Positions 11,642-22,900 of a stretch of 64,000 nucleotides of DNA are shown piece after piece. Made by a program: the position numbers and the translations under genes. Numbering within the stretch: the first letter of the stretch is position 1; every line of letters starts with the position of its first letter. This stretch comes from Jaapia argillacea MUCL 33604 (Eukaryota; Basidiomycota; Agaricomycetes; Jaapiales; Jaapiaceae). Where the stretch lies: NCBI GenBank assembly GCA_000697665.1, contig KL197730.1:411737-475736 (forward strand), read 5' to 3'. The notes beneath the pieces are model-generated. The model was not told the DNA's origin. It saw only the letters and a list, made by a program, of their open reading frames with translations, and did not search any database.

Positions 11642-13025
11642 ATGTCGGGTGACGATGGAGACAAAAAACACTCGAGAGTCGCAGTCGTATGTCCAGCCTC
11701 ACATTCGTGATTTTCGTTGTCTAACGGTGTATAGATGGGCACTGTCCTTTTCTACCTCGTCGCTGCGCTAGCGGTACGTCTCATTCAACTCGTCTCACCA
11801 GCAAGGTACTGACGACGGACTCGTTCCAGATGGTTATGGCGTGCATACATTCTACTCCTCACCTCCATTCACCTTCTAACGTCCTGACTTGTCTTGTAGA
11901 AATAAATGGGTCCTGAGCACGACCGAAACTCCGCTCTTTTTCCTCTTCACCCAACTCGTCATAGCCGTCGTGCTATTCCTCGGGTCACACGCAATAGGAA
12001 TAATCAAACTCCCCATGGATTTCTCCATCCCCCATATGAAAGCCATGGCCCCTTTAATTGCACTGAACGTATTCGGCCTCAGTTTCAGTAACTTCACTCT
12101 CAAATACGTCGACGCATCATTCTACCAAGTCGCCCGAGGACTCGTCTTGCCCTTCACAGTCCTAACATCCTACATGTTCCTACGCGCCCGCCCATCCCTC
12201 CGTATCCTCGCTGCATGCGGGATCGTCTCCTTAGGCTTCTTCATCGGTGTCTTCCTCGACGGCACCCCGATCTCACCCGTAGGTGTATGCTTCGGCGTCT
12301 TCAGCTCCGCAATCACCGCAACACATTCGGTGGTGATCAAGAGAACGTTGGATGTGGTGAAAGGAAGTGCGTTGGATTTGTCGTGGTATGGGAACGCGTT
12401 GAGTGCTGTTGGTTTGTTCCCGTTGGTTGTGTTGAGTGGGGAGATGCCGGGTGTGATGAGGTTATTGTTTGGTGGTGCGGAGGCTCCTGCTGGGAGCACG
12501 TTCACTCCTTTGGCGACTTTCTTGTGGGGTTCTGCGATCACAGTGCGTACTTTGATTTGATTCTGCCCGCCTGAACCATTTACATGAATATATGCGCACA
12601 GGGAGTCTTTGGTTTCTTGATGAGCATTGCCAGTCTACTTTCCATCAAAGTCACTTCACCAATCACTCACATGGTATCATCCGCCGTTCGAGGTGTCCTC
12701 GCTACTTTCCTCGGAATGTGGCTCTTCCACGACATCATCACAACGTATGCACCATCCCTTCTCTTGCCTCATTTCCACACGCTAAATTCGCCTCTTGACT
12801 AGCGGTCGTGCATCATCCATCGCAACCATCCTCGGCGGATCAATATACTACACCTGGGAAAAACACCTCGAATCACAAACGCCTTCCTCCATCAAACCCT
12901 CATCATCAGGCAAATCAGAGTACGGAAAGAGTCCGTATGAGAGAGTACCCGTCGAGGACCTGGAAGCTGGAAAGACCAACGGGCATACGTTGCATCATCA
13001 TCACAAGAGTGAGAAGCCCGAGTGA
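11642..13025 (+). CDS. Nucleotide-sugar transporter, SLC35C (GDP-fucose transporter)-like
   Basis: A Golgi/ER multi-pass antiporter of the drug/metabolite superfamily, exchanging a cytosolic GDP-sugar for luminal GMP. Splice sites read cleanly: 11642-11686, 11735-11773, 11830-11840, 11900-12542, 12602-12744, 12803-13025, giving 367 residues. The 11-bp third exon is notable. About ten hydrophobic helices are visible. The C-terminal half has VFGFLMSIASLLSIKVTSP followed by ITHMVSSAVRGV, the signature of the GDP-fucose/TPT branch. The family Lys-Val-Thr-Ser-Pro motif is intact. The cytosolic tail is His-rich with HHHHKSEKPE. The exact substrate (GDP-fucose, GDP-mannose or another) cannot be told from sequence alone. 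Confidence 0.85.
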
Positions 13026-13599
13026 GTTGAGTAGGTTGGGCTTGTGTTTATTTAGAAGGGGCCGGCGACCGCGGTGGGGCGGACATTGTCGTAATGGATT
13101 TCATATGTTATACATTACAGCTAATTCATTGGACTGGGGGTGGACGGGTTTCTGTTTGAATTCCGATTACGGGGTACAAAAGGACGGACAATACGTGAGG
13201 AAGTCCTACGGATCCCTCGCCAAGATGTGTCGGGCACCTTGCATAGTCGACGTCGGTTTATGGCGGGGGAGATGCCTGCGTGCCGAGAGAGACGAGACTT
13301 CGGATAGTGGAACGAAGTCAAGATAGTCAGAGGAGAATGACTGGGGAGTAAGAAATCATGCCGACTTCGAATGTGTATGGGTGCGCAGACAGATATCAGG
13401 CGATACATCTTTATCTGAAGGACAAATGACCATCGTGTTCTTATTCCTTGTGGATGAGTAGTATCAGAGTATACATGAGTTCACGGACAGATAGTTACAG
13501 TCATACAGCACTCAAAGGATGCCTCGCCGTATCGACCACGCGATCACAGGAGAAGTCCTCCGATTCACATCCAGCGGTTCTTCATAGTCTTCGCGAAGG
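13026..13599. other. 3' flank of the transporter and spacer
   Basis: About 570 bp between the transporter stop and the duplicated membrane-protein exon. It probably holds the 3' UTR of the transporter. Nothing else is recognised. Confidence 0.4.
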
Positions 13600-14060
13600 C
13601 TAGCATATCCAAGGCCTCTCAGCTTCCTTCTGGATGGCCACGCTCGACTTCATCATGGAGAGAAATATGAGCATTGCTGGGGTTTGGCCCAACGTCCACT
13701 GAATTGAGAAATGAACAAGTCGAAATATATCAGTAAGCCAGATCATGATGGTGGGAAACAGGAGGACGCACAATGCACGTCGTTAGATTAGCTCCCAGCC
13801 CCGTTATCAGGAATTGTTAAATCGCCAAGACCAAGTGCATCGATCTCAGACAAACTCCGGAACCATCCGACCCAATCCCCTTTCACTTCCCTCCACATAG
13901 CCACGCTGCAATCCATGATGACGGAGAGTAACATGAGCATTGCTAGGGTTTGGCCCAGTGTCCACTGAATTGGGGAATGAAACGAGTCAACAAGTAGTCA
14001 GCGAGACAGACGGCGGGGACAGGAGACGCACAACGTTGGATTGGCTCCCGACCCCATTTC
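13600..14060. repeat. Tandem duplication (~255-263 bp) of the last exon of the membrane-protein gene
   Basis: Copy 1 (about 13600-13805) and copy 2 (about 13862-14060) share, on the plus strand, gccacgctc/gccacgctg, the words atgagcattgct, ggtttggccca and gtccactgaattg, then cacaa and cgttrgattrgctccc. On the minus strand both encode an exon beginning WTLGQT with a 3' splice site before it. The inner copy (13.86-14.0 kb) keeps a long frame to a stop. The outer copy (13.6-13.7 kb) is diverged and closes early, so it is a dead duplicate exon. Confidence 0.8.
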
Positions 14061-15454
14061 TGCTAATGATTTGTTCGGTCGTTATGATCAGGTAGATCAT
14101 GTAGGGTATCGTTCCTTGAGAAGCTTGGGGATGACTGATCAAAGTTATAATATGGGAGACCATCATCGAAAAGAAGGAGTCAAGGTTTTGGTACTCACAG
14201 ACACCCACTAGTCTTAAAAAAACATCTCTAAGATCGGAGTTGACCCTTACTGCGGAGTCAGGTAGGTCGCCGATCCTCGCAACCGACGTGTGCCATTCTG
14301 GCTCTGCCCCTCGGTAAAAAAACACCACCTTGAACATCTGGACACTAAACGTATAAAGTAGAAAAAACGAGAAGATCGCGATACCAAAGGCTCTTAACCG
14401 CGGATTCGTGGCACGGATTGACTTGCCAACGATGACAAACTGCACCGGTTGTTATTCCGACACTCGCTATCTCTCACCAAACCAAAGGTAGGTGCATTGG
14501 CCCAAACTATGATGGAAAACACCCCTAGTGTCATGTTGTGCAGCAAGAAAGATAGTTGGACGGCACGAGCGTCAACGTCGTCTAAGGACCAATGGTACAT
14601 GGCGATGACGTTACCCGGGATGGTTACGAGGGTGCAGAGCATTGTTACGATGATAACATCCAGAAGCGAAAGGGCCTGTCCGGTTCGCCATTGGATTATG
14701 GACGCAAAGATAAGGGAGAGCGATGTGATGTAGGATGCTCGGGTGATTGAATGGAGGAGATTGGTGTTTTTGTGTAGGACTACGGCTCATTTGTTGAGCG
14801 ATGAGCGGGTTGAGATTGTGATGGAGAAACTCACTTGACACGGCTAAGGCTCCAAGGATCGTCTGAACGTACAGGGCCACTCGAACCTGAAGGACTGGAT
14901 GTATGAGATCAGAGAATCCGGAGGGAAATAAGTGTCGAATGCTACCCACTCCAATACCTATTAAAATTAAGAAAAATCTCCATAGACTATGTCATGTGTT
15001 GGGCGGTCCCAAGAAGGTTCAATTATTCCCGCTGCCTTGGTAGTGGGTTTGAAGGGAGGTATTCCCACTCCTTCAGTAGTGGTGTCTTGTAGGGAGGTAC
15101 AGTTTGTGAGCCAGATTTCAGGTATCATCATAGTCCGACGCTTGTACATCAGAACCCGTTGCTGGGATTGGAGATTTTTGAGAGATTCAGGTAGCTTAGA
15201 TCCAAATGAGCACGGCAGAAGTTGAACTGAGCAAAACGAGATAGTGTTGGGGGCAGAAGAGGCAGCGCGAAAGCAAGGGGTGGTGTTGCGCGTAAATGAT
15301 CTGCTTTCGTGATTTGCACTCTCGGCCAGGTGATTTCTCCTTCAATATTGGGTGGATTTGGTTCGAAATTGGAATAGAGTATTTCAGGAATATCTATTCT
15401 ACAATGGTAGCAGAAAAAACAGTCTACTAAGCATGGAAAGGCGTTGAGAGCCAA
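13788..15454 (-). CDS. Multi-pass membrane protein of an agaricomycete-specific family
   Basis: Exons on the minus strand encode successive hydrophobic helices: RVALYVQTILGALAVS (about 14.87 kb), SYITSLSLIFASIIQW followed by VIIVTMLCTLVTIPGN (14.6-14.75 kb), LGVFSIIVWANAPTFGLV, AFGIAIFSFFLLYTFSVQMF (about 14.35 kb), and the last exon WTLGQTLAMLMLLSVIMD, ending in TAA at 13788-13790. Such proteins are common, uncharacterised plasma- or endomembrane proteins in mushrooms. No function is known to me. Between NAPTFGLVRDSECRNNN and VQFVIVGKSIRA the frame shifts by one base at about 14450 with no plausible intron. That means a young pseudogene, a sequencing error or an unusual splice. The 5' end (15.0-15.45 kb; pieces PEIWLTNCTS and EPSWDRPTHDIVYGDF) is only tentatively joined. 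Confidence 0.6.
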
Positions 15455-15518
15455 GGTGACCGAGTTCCTGAACCTTAGCAGTACTTACGGATGGTCTGGG
15501 GCCGCGAGGGACCCGGTA

Positions 15519-15891
15519 TTGAATGTAAGGCAAGCTTGAGCTCGTTCCACACCCCTCGATCCTGAACATGGCAGAACTCTGGGTACTGTTCGATGGCGAC
15601 TGGCACCTTGCCCTCTGTGTCTCTCAAGATCAAATAACTCGTCTCTGTTTCAAACCGGTAATCTGACTGAGGCTGTTTTGATGATACTTACCCCAGGAGC
15701 CGCATACGGATACGGATGGGCTGCGAGACACCCGACAACTTGAATGTAAGGCAAGCTTGAGCTCGTTCCTCACACCACCCTTCGATCCTGAATATGTCCC
15801 ATCCTGCTCAACTCCTGGTACTCTTCGATGGTGACTGGCACCTTGCCCTCTGTGTCTCTCAAGATCAAATAACTCGGCTCTGTTTCAAACC
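15519..15891 (+). repeat. Tandem duplication (221-bp spacing) of the promoter and first codons of the HNH gene
   Basis: The sequence ttgaatgtaaggcaagcttg occurs at 15519 and 15740. Each copy runs through the start codon to gtttcaaacc (15656 and 15891). The upstream copy has its own ATG at 15568 with MAELWVLFDGDWHLALC, parallel to the N-terminus of the real gene at 15794, and closes soon after. So promoter, leader and about 30 codons were duplicated. Confidence 0.85.
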
Positions 15892-17011
15892 TCTCAAATG
15901 GCTTCGTTACGTCGGCTTTGCTATAACTGGCGCCGAGGGTACACTTTCCTTAACCCAAGATGGACCCCCTGTTGAAAATTACGACGAAATCATGGATGTC
16001 AGCGGACTAAGAGTCTATTTCTCGCCTGTCCCCGTCGGTGAGGCAACTGCTTCTGGCTCGTTGCACGAATCGCATTGAGCTGATCTCGAATGTCTGTCCT
16101 GGCCACCCCTATTGAAGCTGTAGATCATAGGACCCCCAACGACAACAGTGAACCCCTATCAACAGGCAGTCGGGCGTTTCGAGCCAAAATCGTCGCGCGA
16201 GATCAGCGCTGCGTCATTTCTGCAATAAAGAAGGATATGTGCCAAGCCTGTCACCTAGTTCCACATTCTATTGGAAACAAGGTAACTTTCCACACTTCCA
16301 TACAACTTCAAGAAGCTCAATTTGTGTCGCTCTCAAAGTACTTTGCTCGTTTGAGTGGAGAGCGCCGCAGTATTGATTCGGCAAGCGACGATTTAGAAGA
16401 CGGTCATGGTGTTCGCAATGGTCTACTGCTTTTCAACGGTTGTCATCGAGACTTTATAGATGGCGATTACGCATTTCTGGCGGTACGTCGACTGATCATC
16501 TTGGTCACGGCATCTGATATTGGTTTTGTAGACACCAAATTTCGCTCTTTCGGAATCCGATGTACCCTCATCAACTCGGCTCTCCCCTCCCCGTCAAGCA
16601 TTGCCACAACCCTATTCCACCGGCAACGGTCGCTTTACGCTCCAATGGCTCTCGAGTGAACCAGAGGAACCACTAGACCTGGCTATGGGTCACAATGTCG
16701 ACACCATGTACCCAGCACCTGACAAGTTCTCATCGTGGCCACCGAAGTGGTTATTCGATTGGAGGTATGGTGCAGCGGTCATGAAGAAGTGGTCGCCTCC
16801 CACATTCCTCGATACGTTGGCTCGGAAGCAACTCGCGATCGAGGCGAGCCTTGGCGGCGAGATTCAGGGCAAAGTGAACGCGCACTCAGGGACTTTGAGC
16901 CACATCATGAACCTTACAGGGGCGATTAGGCTGAGTAACTCCGGCGAAGCTGGGGCGTCGCAAGATGCAAACATTTCAGTTAATGATGGAAGTCGGGTCG
17001 CTGAAGACTGA
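15794..17011 (+). CDS. HNH-endonuclease-domain protein (HNH_2 type)
   Basis: Splicing 15794-16037, 16118-16482 and 16532-17011 gives 362 residues. The centre has SRAFRAKIVARDQRCVIS, then CQACHLVPHSIGN and, further on, RNGLLLFNGCHRDFIDGDY. This is the layout of the fungal HNH_2 domain (R-x-CV-x-(T/S) ... A/C-HL-x-P ... NGLLL ... H-x-x-F). The His of CHLVPHS is the expected catalytic base and CHRDF holds the last His. The N-terminal ~100 residues and C-terminal ~130 (PPKWLFDWRYGAAVMKKW) resemble other mushroom HNH proteins, which occur in many copies. No DNA target or role is known. The 5' end lies next to a duplicated copy of its own promoter. A mobile-element link is possible but unsupported here. 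Confidence 0.8.
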
Positions 17012-17287
17012 CGTGGGTGGATAGACGGTGGAATATTCTACGTGGTATGGTTTTAATCCTTGATACGCTAGTCTCTTCATGTAATTTCTACCGCCCTTCG
17101 TGTAATATTGTTCTTGTTCTTCATTTCGTGCCGAAGCCAGCGCTTCGCTCGACTGGAGGGTCATCACCTTTCCAAGCCGGCATCCGGCCCGGTGGGACAA
17201 TCGATGTCTGTATCTGTATCAGTCGGTCCTCCTGCCATCGTCTCTCCACCCACATACATCCCAACGATTGAACGAACTCATTTCATC

Positions 17288-19529
17288 ATGCCAGCCCCAC
17301 CAAAGTTTACAGAATACGTCGACAAGAACGCTAATCGCTTCATCCAGCGTTTGGCCGATGCTGTCGCCATCCCCAGGTGAGTTCCTGTCCATCGACGACT
17401 AATTCGTCGAAGTTAGAGGTCCTTGGAGTTTGTGATCGTTGCTAATATCCACATAGTATATCAGGGGATGCATCCCGACGCAATGATGTCTTTAAGATGG
17501 CTCAATTCCTTGAGAACCATCTCAAATCTGTTGGTGTCACTACTACGTTGGTGAACCTAGGTTCGCACACCATGGATGGTCAGGAGTTGCCTCTACCACC
17601 CCTCGTACTTGGTAGGATCGGGGACGACGAGTCGAAGAAGACGATCTTGATCTACGGGCATTTCGATGTTCAACCTGTGAGTTCATTCGATCACACGACT
17701 AACCCCACACCGCGGTCGCACATCCTTAGCTGGTGTTCACCATCTTTTCGGTGGTTTGTTGTGTAGGCCGAGAAGAGCGACGGCTGGGACACAGACCCTT
17801 TCACCCTCGTCGTCGATGAAAAATCCGGCAAACTTATCGGGCGAGGATCCACAGACGATAAAGGCCCGGTCCTAGGTTGGGTAAACGTCCTCGAAGCTCA
17901 CCAACAACTCGGACTCGACCTCCCCGTTAACCTCCGTTTCTGCTTTGAAGGAATGGAAGAGAGTGGGAGTGAAGGATTGGATGAGTTTATCGAGGCTGAG
18001 GCTAAGAAGGGGAAGGGAAGTTGGTTCGAGGGCGTTGATGCTGTTTGTATTGTATGTATCGAACCTTTTTTTGCGTCGCACTCGCTTGACTGACTCGATC
18101 GTGAAAATGACAGTCGGATAATTATTGGCTCAACACCCGTACCCCGTGCCTCACCTACGGTCTTCGTGGGTTGACGTACTTCAAGGTATGCGTCAGCGGA
18201 CCCGCTCGTGATTTGCATTCAGGTGAGCCCTCCGTCCATCCCTGCTGCCAAGCCTTGTTAAAAAACCTAAACCTCTGTCATATCCCAGGTGTATTCGGCA
18301 GAGCAGTACACGAACCGATGACAGACCTGATCGCATTGATGTCGAAACTCGTCACTCCTGATGGGAAAATTCTGGTTCCAGGTGTTGAGGAGATGGTTCC
18401 CGGAGCCGATGCCGAGGAGAGGTGCGTATATGCGCTCAATCTTCACATCCTTTCCCTCCTCCCTTCCTCCCTCCCTACACTCCACTCTCAAACCCCTCCT
18501 CTCCCTCAATCCATATTCACCATTCTAACACACCCATCTCCTCTTTAGGAAGATTTACACCTCCCTAGATTACTCAATCGCCGACGTCGAGAACTCCGCA
18601 GGCGCTTCCATCGCTCTCTCCTCGTCCAAGGAAGAAGTCTTGATGGGTAGGATGAGGAATCCCAGTTTGAGTTTACATGGGATTGAGGGTGCATTTTACG
18701 GAGTTGGAGCGAAGACTGTGATTCCGGCGAAAGTTTCGGGGAAATTCAGTATTCGGTCAGTTTATTCCCCTTTCGCATCCTTTACCTTCTCCCCTTCTCC
18801 CCATTTCCATTCTGCGTCCCTTCAGCCAGTAGTTTAACTAATAATGTTCGTCAGCCTCGTCCCACCTCAAACCCCAGACGCAGTCAACCCTCTTGTTGTC
18901 TCCTACCTCGAATCAGAGTTTGCAAAACTTAACTCGAAGAATAAGTTGGAATTGGAGTGCTTACATGGAGGTAAACCTTGGGTTGAAGATTTCAAACATT
19001 GGAATTATGAAGCTGCTGCGAAGGCCACTGAGGTCAGGATCGACGGTCACATTCCCTCGTTTTCTCGCTTTAGGATGCATTTTCACTCATGTTATATTGT
19101 TGATAGGCTATCTATAAAGTCAAACCGGACTTGACTCGTGAGGGCGGTTCCATTCCAGTCACGTTAACATTTGCGGAACAATTGGGTGTGAATGTGTTGT
19201 TGTTGCCTATGGGTAGGGGTGATGACGGTGCCCAGTAAGTTTTATCCTTTCTTCCTTCAAATTGACTTTTCGATTCTACGGGCGTCTGGGGCGTTGATTT
19301 GGCACACTTGGATTCTCCCTTTCCACTCTTGACGCGAGGAATCTGCTGCTGAACACCATCCACCCAGCTCGACGAACGAGAAACTGGATAGGTCGAATTA
19401 CATCGAAGGCGTACGTATTCTACATCATTGCTTCCCGTCATATTCACCCTTCCTGACGCACGGTTCACGTTTGTGTAGACCAAGTTGTTGGGGACGTACT
19501 TGTATGAAGTCGGTGCGATCAGCACATAG
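17288..19529 (+). CDS. DUG1: Cys-Gly metallodipeptidase, M20A family (DUG1/CNDP2)
   Basis: A cytosolic Zn/Mn dipeptidase that hydrolyses Cys-Gly and other dipeptides in glutathione turnover. The start [18 protein letters not shown] fits the family start. M20 motifs run in order: [11 protein letters not shown] (metal His and Asp), [13 protein letters not shown] (bridging Asp), [13 protein letters not shown] (catalytic Glu), [14 protein letters not shown] (dimerisation/lid region), [27 protein letters not shown] and [17 protein letters not shown] (last metal His). About eight short introns interrupt it, one after HFDVQP. It ends YEVGAIST with TAG at 19527-19529. All metal and catalytic residues are present. 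It is convergent with the SNF2 gene. Confidence 0.95.
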
Positions 19530-19956
19530 GTTCTTTGGCGAATGATCGGCGATGCGGCAGAGGTTTTCAGCTTTATCTCATGTATCTCAGGAAGGGCAGT
19601 GGAGGGAGGGGACGGGGCGTAGAAGTAAGAAACAAATTTGTAAATGTATTCGATTGTACGGACTCGGACTTGTCGATAGCGGTGGGGGGTGCGAATTTAT
19701 GTAGGCTGCATTTCCAGCCATTGGGAGGTTTAGTCCGCGGCGAGCGGTTCAGTGACTCTAGAGAATACGAATTTCGGTGACCAGGACGAGGGCGTGTATT
19801 TAGTCAAAGAGTATGAGTAACGCCCAAAAAAACATGAGAATGAGGGGGATTAAGGAGGCGTCGTGATACCATATCCAAGGAGTATCAAGCTTCAAGATCA
19901 AAAGCGCCGACGTCAGAGTTCGGGCCAAGCAAGGGAGTCACGCAATCCAATTGCGC
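19530..19956. other. Convergent 3' ends, DUG1 / SNF2 translocase
   Basis: 427 bp hold both 3' UTRs. Nothing else is visible. Confidence 0.5.
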
Positions 19957-22900
19957 TTATTCATCGTCGTCTTCGTCGTCCCTTCCTCCGTGCCTAAACA
20001 AAGCCATGAGATCATCCAACCCGAGTTTCGAGTTCTTCATCTTGTCTCCGCTCAGCGCAGCAGCAGCGAGCTCTCGCTTCTTCGCTTGGAGCTGAATACA
20101 GCGCAATAGATTGTCAGAGGCCAAGAGGAAACAAAGAGGACAAGGGTGCCGAACCTCAAGTATACGTTCTTCGACGGTATTCTCAACGACAAGTTTGTGG
20201 ATGTGGACATCCCTCTCTTGGCCAAATCGATGAGCTCGATCAAAGGCTTGGTCCTACATGTAGGCGAGCAGTTAGGAGGGAAGAATCTCGTCGGAGTAGC
20301 GAAAGTCTGACCTCGAGGGCGGGGTTCCACCACAGATCAACAAGGATGACATTGTTACAGGCTGTCAAGTTTAAACCTACGAAACGATGAGCACGTTAAA
20401 CGATTGTGGTGATGAGGAAACGGCTGTTAAAGTGCGTACCGGTGCTACCAGCCTTGAAAGAGATCAAGATGACTTTCGTGCTGTTACTCTTCCTAATCTG
20501 TGTCAAACTGGCGTCTCGGTGATCCTTGCTCATGCTGCCGTCATCTATAAGCACCCCATCAATCCTTAATGATATACCACAACGGGGGAGATTGCGTGGA
20601 CAACGTACATCGAACATACTTGAATCCCTCCGCATCCAAAAACGGTTCGATGAGATCCAACATGCTCGTGAATTGAGAAAAGATGATTGTCTTCTCTCCC
20701 TCACCACGCTCCTCGATCTCCCGAAGGAGTTCCAAGATCTTTCTGGTCTTGGATGAGTTGGGAGGGAGATCGGAGGGACCACTTCGAGTCGACTTCCTTC
20801 GAGCTTTTCGCGCGACGGAGGCACAGTCAAGACAATGCGCGCCGTCTTCTTCGGAGATGTTGTCAAAGTTGAGACTGGAAGGAGATGCCAAGCGAGAAAG
20901 GTAAGTAAAAGAAGATCGGAGACGGAAGGCATTCCATGGCGCACTCTTTCTGGCAGACCCCGCACTTCTTGGATATCCCCAACTTTCCAAAGATACCCGC
21001 CAAGTCGTCGTCGTCGTCCTCATCGTCAACAGTGCTCGCTGCACGAGGTTGTAGAGCTTCAGTATCCTTTCGGTAATCCTGGGAAATCAGAGCTGGGTGG
21101 TCACAAGCTAACAGCATCGCAATGGAGTTAGTTAGCTGCGAAGGGACATAAAACTTGCACACAGAAAGGAACTCACCTTGACGCAAGCGGAGTAGGAGAA
21201 CCAAAATCTGCGTGTAGTTTTTATTCATCTCCCCAGCTCGCTCGATGCTATCAAGTCTCTTCGATACTTTCTGCTCAATATCGTCGTAGAACGACCTCTC
21301 GTCCTCGTCGAAATCACAATGAACGACGTTCACATTTCTATCAGGAAGTTGGAGTAAAGGTCTGCCGTTCAAGAGGGTATCCTTCTTCCTACGCAACATG
21401 ATGGCTTTGAGAATAATCTAGAATCGAGCAAACAGAATCAGTTTTGCGACTCCATTGAACGATGATAAGGCGGAGACGTACCTGAAGACGTTTCATCGCC
21501 CTGACAGATCGACCAGCTTTGACGGGTTTGCTAATTTGCTCATTGAACTTATCCCAATCATTTAGAGGTCGGATTTGTAGGAACTTGATGAGCGAATACA
21601 AATCCTCCACGGAGTTTTGTCTACGAATGAATTGTTCAACGATAACGAACAAATCTCAATGAAGCAGAATGTGCCGACTTACAGGGGTGTTCCAGTGAGG
21701 CACCACCTAAACTTTCCTTGCAGTTCACAACAAGCGATAGCCATCTTGGTCTTCCGATTCTTGATGTTATGTGCCTCATCTATACCCAATCGAAAAAATC
21801 AAAATCCCTCAACGTCAGTCCTGCCATCGTAAACTCGACGACGAGGAGTGGCCCACCGAGAACAAGTCTCCACCACTTCACCCTAAATAACGCATCCTTA
21901 ACATCCTGCTTCCCCCTCCCTTTCGTCCCATTCTTCTTCGCAGTTTTCTTTGCCTTAGCCAAAGTCCGTCCAAAATGTTCATTGTCCGAGTCGTCATCCG
22001 AATCATCGCTATCTCCCCCGCCTCCTTCGTTCTTACAAGACAGCTGGTATGATTGGTATTCCTTGTCCACGACTTGGTACGTCGTGACAACCATATGCGC
22101 TCGTTTCAGGACTTCTGGATCTGGAAAGGCATTCAAACTATGAGTGGATGACCAAGCCGTGTGGGTAAGGGTGAGTGCATACTGGTAGTTCGCTTTGGTC
22201 CGTGATGTTGGATAACGGTGAGACCAACACACATCTTCTCCGCCTCGGAATGCCATTGAGAAACCAAGGCGAGGGGGCAGATAATCCTACAAGATACGAT
22301 CCGGTCGTCAGGAACCATGTCAAAAGTGAATCCAGTCGGGCGACTTACAAAGTGGGAGGTGCCCAACCTTCTTTCTTATTCTCCTTCCTAGGACGTCCCT
22401 CCACGATTCTAGTCAAAGTCTGTATCGTCTTTCCCAACCTATCAAAAACCCCAACCAAAGATCAATCATCCCTCCCCAATTGAAACCAACTTGAAAACGG
22501 AACTGACCCCATATCATCAGCCAAAATCCCCCCAGTCTTCTTCCCCTCCTCCCTCTCCCTCATCCACTTCCTTCCAACAACTTGATGAGGCAACAACTTA
22601 ATCCCAGCCCTAAACCCCTCCACAATCGAATCCTTCTCCAAATCTATATCATCAGGGATGGCGTCCTGCGCCATCGTATCTTCACAAAGCGCACGAAGCG
22701 CCTTTTCAGCTTCTTCAGCAGATGTTCGAGGGTCATAAAGGTCATTCGCATCAGGCACGTCAAAGGTCTCCCAAAGCGCGTCCTTGGTAGTAGCGTTGTA
22801 GTTAGTCGGCGATGGATTGGATGGAATACGGCTTTGAGTGGCGGGAGGATTTGAAGGGACGCGATTGGAAGGGACGACGTTAGGGTTGAACCCTGAAGGT

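Noticed and set aside
12170-12541. Minus-strand ORF of 123 codons
   Set aside because: It is the antisense shadow of the transporter's large exon.
20396-20965. Minus ORF of 189 codons read as a separate protein
   Set aside because: It is a wrong-frame reading over the helicase C-terminal exons of the SNF2 gene.
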